Source: Brachybacterium subflavum (GTDB taxonomy: Bacteria > Actinomycetota > Actinomycetes > Actinomycetales > Dermabacteraceae). Taken from it: a stretch of DNA of 64,000 nucleotides. Location of the stretch: assembly GCF_009299795.1 (NCBI RefSeq), contig NZ_VIGP01000003.1, positions 434,001-498,000 of the forward strand, in the 5' to 3' direction. Of this stretch, positions 16,532 through 24,285 are shown piece by piece. Position 1 is the first letter of the stretch. Each line of letters opens with the position of its first letter. Below the pieces are notes generated by a model. It worked only from the letters and a program-made list of their open reading frames with translations. It was not told the DNA's origin and did not search any database. Both the position numbers and the translations under genes were made by a program.

Positions 16532-17116
16532 TCAGCCCGCGTGGCGCGTGCGCCGGCGCGCGGCGAGCTCGTCGTGCAGGGCGATCTCGGCGTCATCGGC
16601 CGGATCGACGCTCGGCAGCACCGAGAGCTCGCTCTCGACCTCGCGCCACACGCGCCCCACGGCGATGCCGAAGACGCCCTGGCCGCCCTGGACCAGGTCG
16701 AAGACGTCCTGCGCGGACGTGCACTCGTAGACCGACGCGCCGTCGCTCATCAGGGTGATCTGGGCGAGGTCCTCGACGCCGCGCTCGCGCAGCGCGCTGA
16801 CCGCCACGCGGATCTGCTGGAGGGAGACGCCGGTGTCGAGGAGCCGCTTGACGACCTTGAGGACGAGCACGTCGCGGAAGCCGTAGAGGCGCTGGCTGCC
16901 CGAGCCGCTCGCGGCGCGCACGCCGGGCTCGACGAGGCCGGTGCGGGCCCAGTAGTCGAGCTGGCGGTAGGTGATGCCGGCGGCCTTGCAGGCTGCGGGG
17001 CCGCGGTAGCCGAACTCGCCGGGCGCATCCACGAGCTCGTCGAAGAGCACGCCCTGCGCGTCCTCGGCGGGCACTGTCGACTGCGTCGTGCGGTCCGCGC
17101 GCTGATCGCTGTTCAC
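16532..17116 (-). CDS. MerR-family regulator, homologue of the second MerR of the GarA cluster
   Basis: MerR-type DNA-binding protein of about 194 aa. The winged helix contains YRGPAACKAAGITYRQLDYWARTGLVEP and QRLYGFRDVLVLKVVKRLLDTGVSLQQI, followed by a coupled C-terminal region with LMSDGASVYEC. This sequence type matches the MerR protein encoded two genes from garA in mycobacteria (Rv1830-like). I prefer the GTG at 17116, which has GGAGG about 7 nt upstream, over a GTG at 17161 without such a site. The family affects growth and division in mycobacteria. The short DUF151 nuclease gene found in the mycobacterial cluster is absent here. Confidence 0.85.
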   Translation of the reverse strand: MNSDQRADRTTQSTVPAEDAQGVLFDELVDAPGEFGYRGPAACKAAGITYRQLDYWARTGLVEPGVRAASGSGSQRLYGFRDVLVLKVVKRLLDTGVSLQQIRVAVSALRERGVEDLAQITLMSDGASVYECTSAQDVFDLVQGGQGVFGIAVGRVWREVESELSVLPSVDPADDAEIALHDELAARRRTRHAG

Positions 17117-17294
17117 ATTCGCCTCCGGTAGCGGCTCTCCTATGGGGAAGGGTGAGAGCACGCTGACAGCCTAGCGTCTCCTCGCGCGGGCGTCCTCCCC
17201 GTCCCGCGCGTGTCGCCGACGAATCCGGGCGCGCGCGGAGGATCCGGACACGGCCGCGCGGGCGCGCCATCGGGAGGGGGGAGGTCCGGCAGAG

Positions 17295-17990
17295 TCACCC
17301 GCCGCGGTGGATCTGCTTCCTGAGCAGGGCGTTGTGCAGGGAGTTCAGGGACTCGCCGAGCTCCTCGGCGAGGCTCTGGGCCTGTCCGCGCGCGGCGGCG
17401 TCCGTCGGCCGCGAATGGGGCTGGGCGACCGAGCGCAGCATGTGCGCCTGCCGCTCGACCGACGTGCGGACCATCACGAGGTGCCGCGGGTGCAGCCCCT
17501 CGTCGGCGAGGACGCGGGCGGCGCGGACGATCTCGAGCTCCGAGGCCCCGTAGAAGACGAGGCCCTCCTCGAGCATGCCGTAGCTCTCGAGCTCCTCGAG
17601 CAGCTCCTCGTCGACCTGCGTCTCGCGCAGGAGGCCGCGCCGGTCCAGACGGACGGGCTGGATCTGGGAGGTGGGCCCGGGGCGCGAGGCGATCGACGTG
17701 ACGTCGTCGTCGACGCCGTGCTCGAGCAGGTGCTCCTTGATGACCTTGAGGGGCCAGAAGCGATCGCGCTGGGCCCGCAGGACGAACAGCAGCCGGTCCA
17801 CGTCGGCGCGCGAGTACTTGCGGTAGCCGCTCGCGGTGCGCTCGGGGGAGATCAGCTCCTCCGCCTCGAGGTAGTGGAGCTTGGAGTGGCTGAGGTCGGG
17901 GAACTCCTCCTGCAGGAGGTCCAGGACCTGCCCGATGCTCAGGCGCGCACTGCCGGACGGGGTCGGCCTGCGCGAGGCCGATGCCGCCAC
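17295..17990 (-). CDS. ftsR: MerR-family regulator FtsR-like
   Basis: MerR-type regulator of 231 aa immediately downstream of the FHA gene (5-nt gap), matching the position and type of FtsR (Corynebacterium) and Rv1828. The N-terminal winged helix spans about residues 16-75 with LSIGQVLDLLQEEFPDLSHSKLHYLE and GYRKYSRADVDRLLFVLRAQRD. The C-terminal region (from about 130) with EELESYGMLEEGL is the family's second conserved block. FtsR activates ftsZ expression in Corynebacterium, and the same role is inferred here. It starts with GTG at 17990. Confidence 0.85.
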   Translation of the reverse strand: MAASASRRPTPSGSARLSIGQVLDLLQEEFPDLSHSKLHYLEAEELISPERTASGYRKYSRADVDRLLFVLRAQRDRFWPLKVIKEHLLEHGVDDDVTSIASRPGPTSQIQPVRLDRRGLLRETQVDEELLEELESYGMLEEGLVFYGASELEIVRAARVLADEGLHPRHLVMVRTSVERQAHMLRSVAQPHSRPTDAAARGQAQSLAEELGESLNSLHNALLRKQIHRGG

Positions 17991-17994
17991 GAGT

Positions 17995-18438
17995 TCAGTC
18001 CTTCCCGGGCTTGAGGTGGAAGGTCAGCCGGTACTTGCCGATCTGGACCTCCTGGCCGTTGCGCAGGACGGCCTCGTCCACGCGCTCCATGCCGACATAG
18101 GTGCCGTTGAGCGAGCCGAGATCGCGGATCACGAAGTCCGCGCCCTGCTGCAGGAAGGCGGCGTGCTTGCGGGAGACGGTGACGTCGTCCAGGAAGATCT
18201 CGCTGTTGGGATGGCGGCCGGCGACCGTCTTCTCCGAGTCGAGGAGGAAGCGCGCGCCGAGGTTCGGGCCCTTGCGGACGATCAGCAGGGCGCTGCCGTC
18301 GGGGAGGTTCTCGATCGCCGCACGGTCCTGCTGGTTGAGGCCGTGCTCCGGCTCCTCGAGCGCATCCTGCGTGGGGATGGCGTGCAGCGTCGAGGTCTTG
18401 TCGAGGCTGTCGTAGGTGCCGTCGGCGTTCTCGGTCAC
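17995..18438 (-). CDS. garA: FHA-domain regulator GarA/OdhI-like
   Basis: Small cytoplasmic FHA protein of 147 aa. Its family binds and inhibits 2-oxoglutarate dehydrogenase, and in mycobacteria also glutamate dehydrogenase, until it is phosphorylated near the N-terminus. The FHA domain has all key residues: G74-R75, S89-R90-K91-H92, and S109-L110-N111-G112. The N-terminal phospho-acceptor motif is D13-K-T-S16 instead of the usual ETTS. The threonine used by PknB-type kinases (T15) is kept, while the preceding one used by PknG is a lysine. It starts with GTG behind GGGGAG and leads an operon with two MerR genes. Confidence 0.9.
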   Translation of the reverse strand: MTENADGTYDSLDKTSTLHAIPTQDALEEPEHGLNQQDRAAIENLPDGSALLIVRKGPNLGARFLLDSEKTVAGRHPNSEIFLDDVTVSRKHAAFLQQGADFVIRDLGSLNGTYVGMERVDEAVLRNGQEVQIGKYRLTFHLKPGKD

Positions 18439-18520
18439 TGAAGCTCCCCTTCCCTAGGTCGCACCATCCTCCCATGTGGATCAGCGCTCCCGGGAGGTGC
18501 AAGAACAATGCTGTGGAGAT

Positions 18521-18536
18521 TTGACGAACACTTGAC
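18521..18536. repeat. TTGAC direct repeat upstream of garA
   Basis: TTGAC occurs at 18521-18525 and again at 18532-18536, an 11-bp (one helical turn) offset, in the most AT-rich part of the 180-bp region before garA. It lies about 85-100 bp from the garA start and could be an operator. The rest of 18439-18618 shows only a TAGGGA box on the minus strand near 18455. Confidence 0.35.
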
Positions 18537-18618
18537 CGAGACGGGTTGTGCGCCCGGTCCGCGAACTCGGGCATCGCGGACACGCGCGCCATCACGTGCG
18601 GTCAGACCCGGGGGCGCG

Positions 18619-19392
18619 TCAGACGCGGGGGACGTCGAGGGGGTCCTCGAGCATCTCGGCGAAGTCCGTGCGCGCCGGAGCAGGCCGGCTGGGTCGACGC
18701 GCCTGGACCAGGTACCGGGAGAGCGTGATCCGCAGCGGCAGGGCCCCGGGGTCGCCGGTCGGCGGGAGTGCGAGGCCCTCCCCCTCGCGCAGGGCACGCA
18801 GACCCTCGCGCGTCTCGACCCGCCCTTCGCCGTGGAAGGTGTCCGAGTGCTCGGTCTCGAGCCCCGCCTCGGTGACGCGGCGCAGGTGCTCGGCGAGCGT
18901 GTCCGGGGAGTCCCCGGAGCCCAGCTCTGCGAGATCGCCGGGACCCCGCTGCTGGGCGAGCAGCATCCCCTCGGGCGCGAGGACGCGATGGACCTCGCGA
19001 GGGTCGTAGGGAGCGTCGAGCACGATGACCAGGTCGAAGCGCTCGGGCGGGAACGGCAGCGTCGCGCCGAGGTCCGACGGATCGTGGTCGAGGACCTCCA
19101 GACCCAGTGAGCCCAGGTGCTCACGGGTCCGGGAGTGGGCGGGACCGACGGGCAGTGCGGCGACGCCCTCCTCGGCGAGCGTGCCCCGCAGGCGGGCGAG
19201 GAGGCGCGCGGCGCGCGGCCCGATCGCGAGCACGTGATGGGAGAGCTGGGCGAGCGCGCTCGCGGTCTGCGCGACGCGCCAGGGCAGCTCGGGCAGGTCG
19301 AGGCCGGGGCTCTGCTCGAGCAGGTCGGGCACGGGCGCGCCGGGGATCTCCTCGCGCGGCGCCGACGGGTGCTCGCTGTGCTGCTGATCCAT
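18619..19392 (-). CDS. Methyltransferase-like protein (class I fold, weak SAM motif)
   Basis: Protein of about 257 aa with the layout of a class I methyltransferase: VLAIGPRAARLLARLRG where motif I would be, LGLEVLDHDPSDLGATLPFPPERFDLVIVLDAPYDPREVHRVLAPEGMLLAQQ covering the motif II-IV region in separate segments, and a C-terminal strand region. The usual glycine-rich motif I is not well kept, so SAM binding is uncertain. The ATG at 19392 is preceded by AGGAGG at suitable spacing. Upstream in-frame sequence would run into the tRNA gene and is discarded. Its substrate is unknown. Confidence 0.6.
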   Translation of the reverse strand: MDQQHSEHPSAPREEIPGAPVPDLLEQSPGLDLPELPWRVAQTASALAQLSHHVLAIGPRAARLLARLRGTLAEEGVAALPVGPAHSRTREHLGSLGLEVLDHDPSDLGATLPFPPERFDLVIVLDAPYDPREVHRVLAPEGMLLAQQRGPGDLAELGSGDSPDTLAEHLRRVTEAGLETEHSDTFHGEGRVETREGLRALREGEGLALPPTGDPGALPLRITLSRYLVQARRPSRPAPARTDFAEMLEDPLDVPRV

Positions 19393-19523
19393 CCTCGGAC
19401 CTCCTGCCGACGGGGCTGGCCTCACTATCGCATGCACGCCCGCGACACGCGCAGCAGCGAGGCATCGACCGGGGTGCCGCAGGTCACGCGCTCGCGGATT
19501 CGCTCTGGACGCATCTTCCGGGG

Positions 19524-19529
19524 TAGCAT
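19524..19529 (+). promoter_or_regulatory. Putative -10 box TAGCAT of the tRNA-Pro gene
   Basis: TAGCAT lies 29 nt before the mature 5' end of the tRNA. TTCGCT at 19499-19504 could be a weak -35 box with a 19-bp spacer. Confidence 0.45.
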
Positions 19530-19558
19530 CGATCCCGGTCCTCCCGCCGTGGAGGTTC

Positions 19559-19632
<74 letters not shown>

Positions 19633-19637
19633 CCGAT

Positions 19638-19670
19638 AGCCCCGATGAGAACCGCGTTCTCATCGGGGCT
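19638..19670 (+). terminator. Strong hairpin after tRNA-Pro
   Basis: AGCCCCGATGAGAAC (19638-19652) and GTTCTCATCGGGGCT (19656-19670) form a perfect 15-bp stem with a 3-nt loop, 5 nt after the tRNA. It is likely the tRNA terminator. The following bases TTCGTC give only a weak T tract. Confidence 0.8.
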
Positions 19671-19714
19671 TCGTCATGTCCGGGGTCGCTCGGGCTCGCG
19701 AGGGAGGCCGCAGA

Positions 19715-19873
19715 TCACGCCCCGGACTCGTCCTCGGAGGCCTCGAGGCGGCGCCCGCAGCGCCAGCAGGTCGCGCCGGGCTGCTCGGTGAGCGCCCCGC
19801 AGTCCTGGCACACGCGCTGCAGCCAGCAGGCGGGCTCCCCGCTCTCGATGCGCACCGGCTCGTCCTCCCTCAT
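19715..19873 (-). CDS. Zinc-ribbon miniprotein (52 aa)
   Basis: Small protein of 52 aa with two CxxC knuckles: C22-x-x-C25 (VCQDCGAL) and C36-x-x-C39 (TCWRCGRR), the pattern of a rubredoxin-like or zinc-ribbon fold. GGGAGG lies about 4 nt before the ATG at 19873. No membrane segment or signal peptide is visible. It is transcribed divergently from the DUF2249-cupin gene about 100 bp away. The function is unknown. Confidence 0.65.
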   Translation of the reverse strand: MREDEPVRIESGEPACWLQRVCQDCGALTEQPGATCWRCGRRLEASEDESGA

Positions 19874-19975
19874 CGCGCCTCCCTCGTCGCCGGGACCTTC
19901 GTCGGCTCGAGGGTACTGCGCCGCGCGTAGGGTGCGGTCATACCGCCACCCGCCCACTCGGAGAAGGAGTCCCCC

Positions 19976-20605
19976 GTGCCCTCCCCGTCGACCGATCCGC
20001 GCTCCACGCCCACCCCGCAGCCCGCGATCCTGGACGTGCGCGCGGTGCCGAAGTCCCAGCGTCACGGACGGATCTTCGCGCGCTTCGAGGCGCTCGGGGT
20101 CGGCGAGTCGTTCGTGCTCGTCACCGACCACGATCCTCTGCATCTGCGAGACGACTTCGAGCGGGACCAGCCCGGGAGCTTCGGCTGGGAGCACGAGGGC
20201 ACGGAGGACGGCGACCGGCGCGTGCGGATCTCGCGGCACGCCTCCACCGCGCTCCCCCGCGTGCTCGTGGACACCGCCGCGGTCGAGCTCCCCGAGGGGT
20301 CGGCCGGCGGAGCCGCCTGGTCGATCGGCGTGCAGCCGCGCGACCTCGACTCGAACCTCGTGATCCTCCCCGCGGGAGCCGGCATCGGCGAGCACGTCGG
20401 ACCCGATCACGACGTGCTGGTCGTGGTCCTCGCCGGCAGCGGCACGATCACCACGGAGCGCGGCGAGCTCGCGCTCGCGCCGGGCGAGCTGGTGCTGCTG
20501 CCCCGCCGCTCGCGCCGTGCCTTCACCGCGGGCCCGGAGGGGCTGCGGCACCTCACCGTGCACCGTCGTCGGCCGACGCTGCAGATCACCGACGCCCCGC
20601 GCTGA
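19976..20605 (+). CDS. DUF2249 domain protein with C-terminal cupin
   Basis: Two-domain protein of 209 aa. Residues about 18-88 match DUF2249: ILDVRAVPKSQRHGRIFARFEAL and the conserved VTDHDPLHLRDDFE, in which the histidine and aspartates are well kept. Residues about 110-200 look like a cupin (GPDHDVLVVVLAGSGTITTERGELALAPGELVLLPRRSRRAFTAG in successive strands). DUF2249 proteins elsewhere accompany nitrite/nitric oxide or haem-related redox proteins, and their function is not settled. The GTG at 19976 follows GGAG. It converges on the uspA-like gene 10 bp away. Confidence 0.75.
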   Translation: MPSPSTDPRSTPTPQPAILDVRAVPKSQRHGRIFARFEALGVGESFVLVTDHDPLHLRDDFERDQPGSFGWEHEGTEDGDRRVRISRHASTALPRVLVDTAAVELPEGSAGGAAWSIGVQPRDLDSNLVILPAGAGIGEHVGPDHDVLVVVLAGSGTITTERGELALAPGELVLLPRRSRRAFTAGPEGLRHLTVHRRRPTLQITDAPR

Positions 20606-20614
20606 AGGACGGGA

Positions 20615-21124
20615 TCAGCTCTCGTCCTCCCAGGGCAGCGTGAGGTCCTCGCCGTGGGCGGCGAGCGGCACCACGACCACGGGCCGCTCCTGGTGGTGGG
20701 CGAGGTGCACGGCGACGGAGCCGCTGAGGAACTCCCGCAGGGAGGCGCGGAGGCCCGACTCACGGGTGCCCACCACGATCATCGCCGCGTCCAGCTGGTC
20801 GGCGAGGCGCATGAGCTCCTGCGCCGGCGGGCCCGCGAGGGCCACCGTGGACCAGTGCACGCCGCGGTCGGCGAGCGTCTCGGCGATCGCCCGGTGCAGG
20901 GCGGGGTCGAAGACCTCGACGATCTCCTCGAAGGCGTCCGGGTCGACGGGGAGCGCGGTGACGGTGCCGTCGGGCCGCCTCTCCAGGGTGTAGCTCGAGG
21001 CGTCGACGCTCGCGCACACGAGCTCGGCGCCGAAGCGCTCGGCGAAGGTCGCCGCCTCGGCGACGACCCGGGAGTGCTGTCCGGGGATCACACCCACCAC
21101 GACGGTGGGGGTCGCGTCCATCAT
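20615..21124 (-). CDS. Universal stress protein (UspA family)
   Basis: Single-domain UspA protein of about 169 aa. The N-terminal TPTVVVGVIPGQHSR and the C-terminal ATP-binding loop VGTRESGLRASLREFLSGSVA, close to the family's G-x2-G-x9-G-(S/T), indicate the ATP-binding subgroup. Two adjacent ATG codons (21124 and 21121) exist. The first has GGAGG 6 nt upstream and is preferred. A short palindrome CACGG-ATA-CCGTG (21164-21176) lies in the upstream region and may be an operator. It is divergent from purU. Confidence 0.85.
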   Translation of the reverse strand: MMDATPTVVVGVIPGQHSRVVAEAATFAERFGAELVCASVDASSYTLERRPDGTVTALPVDPDAFEEIVEVFDPALHRAIAETLADRGVHWSTVALAGPPAQELMRLADQLDAAMIVVGTRESGLRASLREFLSGSVAVHLAHHQERPVVVVPLAAHGEDLTLPWEDES

Positions 21125-21261
21125 CACTGGCCTCCCTCCCCGACCGCGCGCGATCGCGCGGTGCACGGATACCGTGATCGTCCTCCGCCCTCGGGGAGAA
21201 GTCCAGCCCCTCGACCAGCCCATCCCGCGGTCCGAGCCACCGGGGCGGCCCCGCTCTTCCC

Positions 21262-21267
21262 TAGACT
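21262..21267 (+). promoter_or_regulatory. Putative -10 box TAGACT of purU (leaderless)
   Basis: TAGACT ends 6 nt before the ATG at 21274, so the transcript probably starts at the initiation codon. Confidence 0.55.
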
Positions 21268-21273
21268 CCTCCC

Positions 21274-22203
21274 ATGCCCGAGTCCCCCGCCGAGAAGCCC
21301 GCCGCACCCGTCGGCCCCACGACCGCTTCCCAGACCCCCGCGGAGCCGAGCACCGCGCCGACCACCTGGGTGCTCACCCTCGCGTGCGAGGACCGGCCCG
21401 GGATCGTGCACGCCGTCAGCGGCGCCGTCGTCGCCGCGCGCGGGAACATCACCGAGTCCCAGCAGTTCGCCTCCCCCGACACGGGGCGCTTCTTCATGCG
21501 CCTGCAGATCGCCTCGGACACGGGGCGCGACGCGCTCGAGGGCGCGCTCGCCCCGGTGATCGAGCGCTTCGGGCTCGAGGCTTCCCTCGATGTCGCGGGC
21601 AGGCCCCGACGCACCCTGATCCTCGCCTCGAAGGCCGCGCACTGCGTGAGCGACCTGCTGTTCCACCAGCGCTCCGGGCACCTGCCGATCGAGGTGCCGC
21701 TCGTGATGGCGAACCACGACACCCTGCGGGATCTCGTCCAATTCCACGGGGTCCCCTTCCGCTCCCTGCCCGTCGCGGGGCCCGAGCAGAAGGAGGCCTT
21801 CGAGAGCGCCGTGCTCGAGGCGGTCGACGCGCACGACATCGAGCTCGTGGTCCTCGCCCGGTACATGCAGATCCTCTCCCCCGAGCTGTGCGAGGCCCTC
21901 GCCGGTCGCTGCATCAACATCCACCACTCGTTCCTCCCCGGCTTCAAGGGCGCGAACCCCTATCGACAGGCGCACGAGCGCGGCGTGAAGCTCATCGGCT
22001 CGACCGCCCACTTCGTCACCTCGGACCTCGACGAGGGCCCGATCATCGAGCAGAACGTGACGCGCGTGGAGCACTCGCACTCGGTCGCGCAGCTGCGGGA
22101 GATCGGCCAGGACCAGGAGTGCCTCGCGCTGCGGCGGGCGGTCACCTGGTTCGCGCAGTCACGCGTGCTGCTCGACGGGATGCGCACGGTCATCTTCCGC
22201 TGA
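21274..22203 (+). CDS. purU: Formyltetrahydrofolate deformylase
   Basis: Hydrolyses 10-formyl-tetrahydrofolate to formate and tetrahydrofolate, balancing one-carbon pools and supplying formate to purine synthesis. The 309-aa protein has an N-terminal ACT domain (about residues 30-105, VLTLACEDRPGIVHAVSGAV) and a formyltransferase domain. The signature CINIHHSFLPGFKGANPY contains the catalytic histidine and asparagine region, and FVTSDLDEGPIIEQ supplies the catalytic aspartate. The first about 28 residues are a Pro/Ala-rich extension beyond the usual N-terminus. Confidence 0.95.
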   Translation: MPESPAEKPAAPVGPTTASQTPAEPSTAPTTWVLTLACEDRPGIVHAVSGAVVAARGNITESQQFASPDTGRFFMRLQIASDTGRDALEGALAPVIERFGLEASLDVAGRPRRTLILASKAAHCVSDLLFHQRSGHLPIEVPLVMANHDTLRDLVQFHGVPFRSLPVAGPEQKEAFESAVLEAVDAHDIELVVLARYMQILSPELCEALAGRCINIHHSFLPGFKGANPYRQAHERGVKLIGSTAHFVTSDLDEGPIIEQNVTRVEHSHSVAQLREIGQDQECLALRRAVTWFAQSRVLLDGMRTVIFR

Positions 22204-22314
22204 CGTCCCTCCCCGGGCGCTCGGCACCGGGCATGCGGCCCCGGGCGCACGGCCCGCGTCGCACAGCGTCGGCACAGGCGGGACCTGCCTCCGGCACGGG
22301 CTCGCCCCGCAGGA

Positions 22315-22337
22315 TCGTTCTCGCCCCAGAAGAACGA
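22315..22337 (+). promoter_or_regulatory. Inverted repeat in the dioxygenase leader
   Basis: TCGTTCT (22315-22321) and AGAACGA (22331-22337) are perfect 7-bp arms with a 9-nt centre, ending 14 nt before the ATG. The 16-bp centre-to-centre spacing suits a dimeric regulator; it could also form an RNA hairpin close to the ribosome site. Confidence 0.4.
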
Positions 22338-22351
22338 CCGAAGGACCTGCG

Positions 22352-23584
22352 ATGACCACGCACAGCCCGCAGACCCCGCAGCCGCAGCCGGAGCAGAACC
22401 CGCAGCCGGACGAGGCCCGCCGCCATCCCTCGCACGCCGAGGACTCCCGCGTGGAGGTGGCCGGCGACGGCCGCGTGAGCTACCAGGGACGCGACCTCTC
22501 CCACCCCGAGGAGCCGCTGGCCGACCAGGGCCTGGGCTTCGACCTCGCCACGCTGCTCTCACGCCGTCGGACCCTCGCTGGCCTCGGGGTCGGGGCCGCG
22601 GCCGTGGGCCTCGCGGCCTGCACGTCCGACGCCTCCGACGACGCTGCCTCGTCCTCCGCCTCGGACGGGGGCGGCTCGGGCACGAGCGACGGCGAGATCC
22701 CCGAGGAGACCAACGGCCCCTATCCGGCCGACGGCACCAACGGCGCGAACGTGCTCACCGAGTCCGGGATCGTGCGCTCGGACATCACCTCGAGCTTCGG
22801 CGACGCGAGCGCGAGGGCCGACGGCGTCCCGATGACGCTCACGCTCACCCTCACGAACCTCGAGGCGGACAACGAGCCCTACGAGGGCGTCGCCGTCTAC
22901 GTGTGGCACTGCGACGCCGCCGGGGAGTACTCGCTGTACTCCGAGGGCCTCGAGGACGAGAACTACCTGCGCGGCGTCCAGGTGGCCGACGAGAAGGGGC
23001 AGGTGACCTTCACGAGCATCTTCCCCGCCTGCTACACCGGTCGCTGGCCCCACATCCACTTCGAGGTCTACCCCGACGCGGACTCCATCACCAGCACCGA
23101 CAACCTGCTGGCCACCTCGCAGGTCGCCCTCCCCCAGGACGTCTGCGAGACCGTCTACGCGCTCGACGAGTACGACGGCTCGGCCGAGAACCTCGCGCAG
23201 GTCACCCTGGACTCCGACAACGTCTTCGGGGACGACGGCGGGGAGCTGCAGCTCGCCGACGTCGACGGCGACGCCGACAGCGGCTTCACGGTGACGCTGT
23301 CCGTCGCGATCGACCCGAGCACCGAGCCCGGGCAGTCCACCGATGCCTTCGGAGCGGGCGGCGGACAGGGAGGCACGCCTCCGTCCGACGGCGGGGGTGC
23401 GCCTCCGTCCGACGGCGGCGGTCAGGACGGCATGCCTCCCGGCGGCGCGTCCGACGGCGGAGGATCCGACGGCGGCAGCGCGAGCGGGACGCAGAACAGC
23501 TCCTCGACCTCCTCGTCCGGCAGCTCGGGGAGCGCCGCCGCGGAGGCCTCCCTCGTGGGCGGCGTCCTTGTCGCCTCACGCTGA
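22352..23584 (+). CDS. Intradiol ring-cleavage dioxygenase-like lipoprotein
   Basis: Exported protein of 410 aa related to intradiol (catechol-type) dioxygenases. After a 70-residue cytoplasmic lead there is a twin-arginine motif SRRRTLAG (70-77) and lipobox LAAC with Cys90, so it is likely Tat-exported and lipid-anchored. The dioxygenase domain (about 115-290) has EETNGPYPAD, VWHCDAAGEYSLYS and the iron-site signature YTGRWPHIH with Y228, H234 and H236. Tyr193 is a candidate fourth ligand. The last about 80 residues are Gly/Ser/Pro-rich low complexity. Secreted members of this group are widespread but their substrates are mostly unknown. Confidence 0.85.
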   Translation: MTTHSPQTPQPQPEQNPQPDEARRHPSHAEDSRVEVAGDGRVSYQGRDLSHPEEPLADQGLGFDLATLLSRRRTLAGLGVGAAAVGLAACTSDASDDAASSSASDGGGSGTSDGEIPEETNGPYPADGTNGANVLTESGIVRSDITSSFGDASARADGVPMTLTLTLTNLEADNEPYEGVAVYVWHCDAAGEYSLYSEGLEDENYLRGVQVADEKGQVTFTSIFPACYTGRWPHIHFEVYPDADSITSTDNLLATSQVALPQDVCETVYALDEYDGSAENLAQVTLDSDNVFGDDGGELQLADVDGDADSGFTVTLSVAIDPSTEPGQSTDAFGAGGGQGGTPPSDGGGAPPSDGGGQDGMPPGGASDGGGSDGGSASGTQNSSSTSSSGSSGSAAAEASLVGGVLVASR

Positions 23585-23607
23585 GACGACCGCAAGGCGA
23601 CGACGCC

Positions 23608-23648
23608 GGGAGCAGGGGCTCGTCGGAGCTAGACGAGCCCCTGCTCCC
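23608..23648 (+). terminator. Strong hairpin after the dioxygenase gene, overlapping the end of the response-regulator gene
   Basis: GGGAGCAGGGGCTCGTC (23608-23624) and GACGAGCCCCTGCTCCC (23632-23648) form a perfect 17-bp stem with a 7-nt loop. The right arm covers the last codons and stop of the convergent response-regulator gene. It can stop transcription from both sides. Confidence 0.7.
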
Positions 23649-24285
23649 ACGCCGTCCGCACGGCCGAGGCCCTGTCCCCGACGCCGAGCTTCTCGTACAC
23701 GTGCGCGAGGTGCGTCTTGACCGTCGCCTCGCCGATGCGCAGGCGCCGCGCCACCGCCCGGTTGGTGCACCCCTCGGCCACCAGGCGCAGCACCTCCGCC
23801 TCGCGGGCGCTCAGTGCGGGGCGCTGCCCGCGCGCCCCGCGCTGCGCGGTGAGGACCGAGAGCGCCGCCGGGACGAGCACGGGCCGCCCGGCGGCGAGGT
23901 CGTGGACCGCCCGGATGAGGTCATCGCTCCGAGCATCCTTGAGCAGGTAGCCGTCGGCCCCCGCCTCGAGCGCACCCAGGATGTCGCGGTCCGTGTCATA
24001 GGTGGTGAGGACGAGCAGCCGCGGCTGCGCTCCCCCGCGCCGACGCTGCTCGCGGATGGCCTCGACACCGCCCATGCCCGGCATGCGCAGGTCCATGAGC
24101 ACGACCTCGGGCTCCTCGCGGGCGATCAGGGCGAGCGCCCCGGCGCCGTCCTGCGCCGCGCCGATCACGTCGATCCCGGGATCGGCGCCGAGCATCGCGA
24201 CCAGTCCGTCGCGGACCACCGGGTGGTCGTCGACCACGAGCACCCGCACAGCGGGGCCCACCGCGGGACGCGCAGCGGCGCTCAC
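23629..24285 (-). CDS. NarL/LuxR-type response regulator
   Basis: Two-component response regulator of 218 aa. The receiver domain has acidic pocket D19-D20, phospho-acceptor D65 (VVLMDLRMPG), T95 (LVLTTYD) and K116 (GYLLKDA). The C-terminal GerE-type HTH contains LSAREAEVLRLVAEGCTNRAVARRL and VKTHLAHVYEKLGV. It starts with GTG in a 4-nt GTGA overlap with the stop of the histidine kinase gene, so the two form a translationally coupled pair. Targets are not evident; the inverted repeat before the adjacent dioxygenase is one candidate. Confidence 0.93.
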   Translation of the reverse strand: MSAAARPAVGPAVRVLVVDDHPVVRDGLVAMLGADPGIDVIGAAQDGAGALALIAREEPEVVLMDLRMPGMGGVEAIREQRRRGGAQPRLLVLTTYDTDRDILGALEAGADGYLLKDARSDDLIRAVHDLAAGRPVLVPAALSVLTAQRGARGQRPALSAREAEVLRLVAEGCTNRAVARRLRIGEATVKTHLAHVYEKLGVGDRASAVRTAWEQGLV

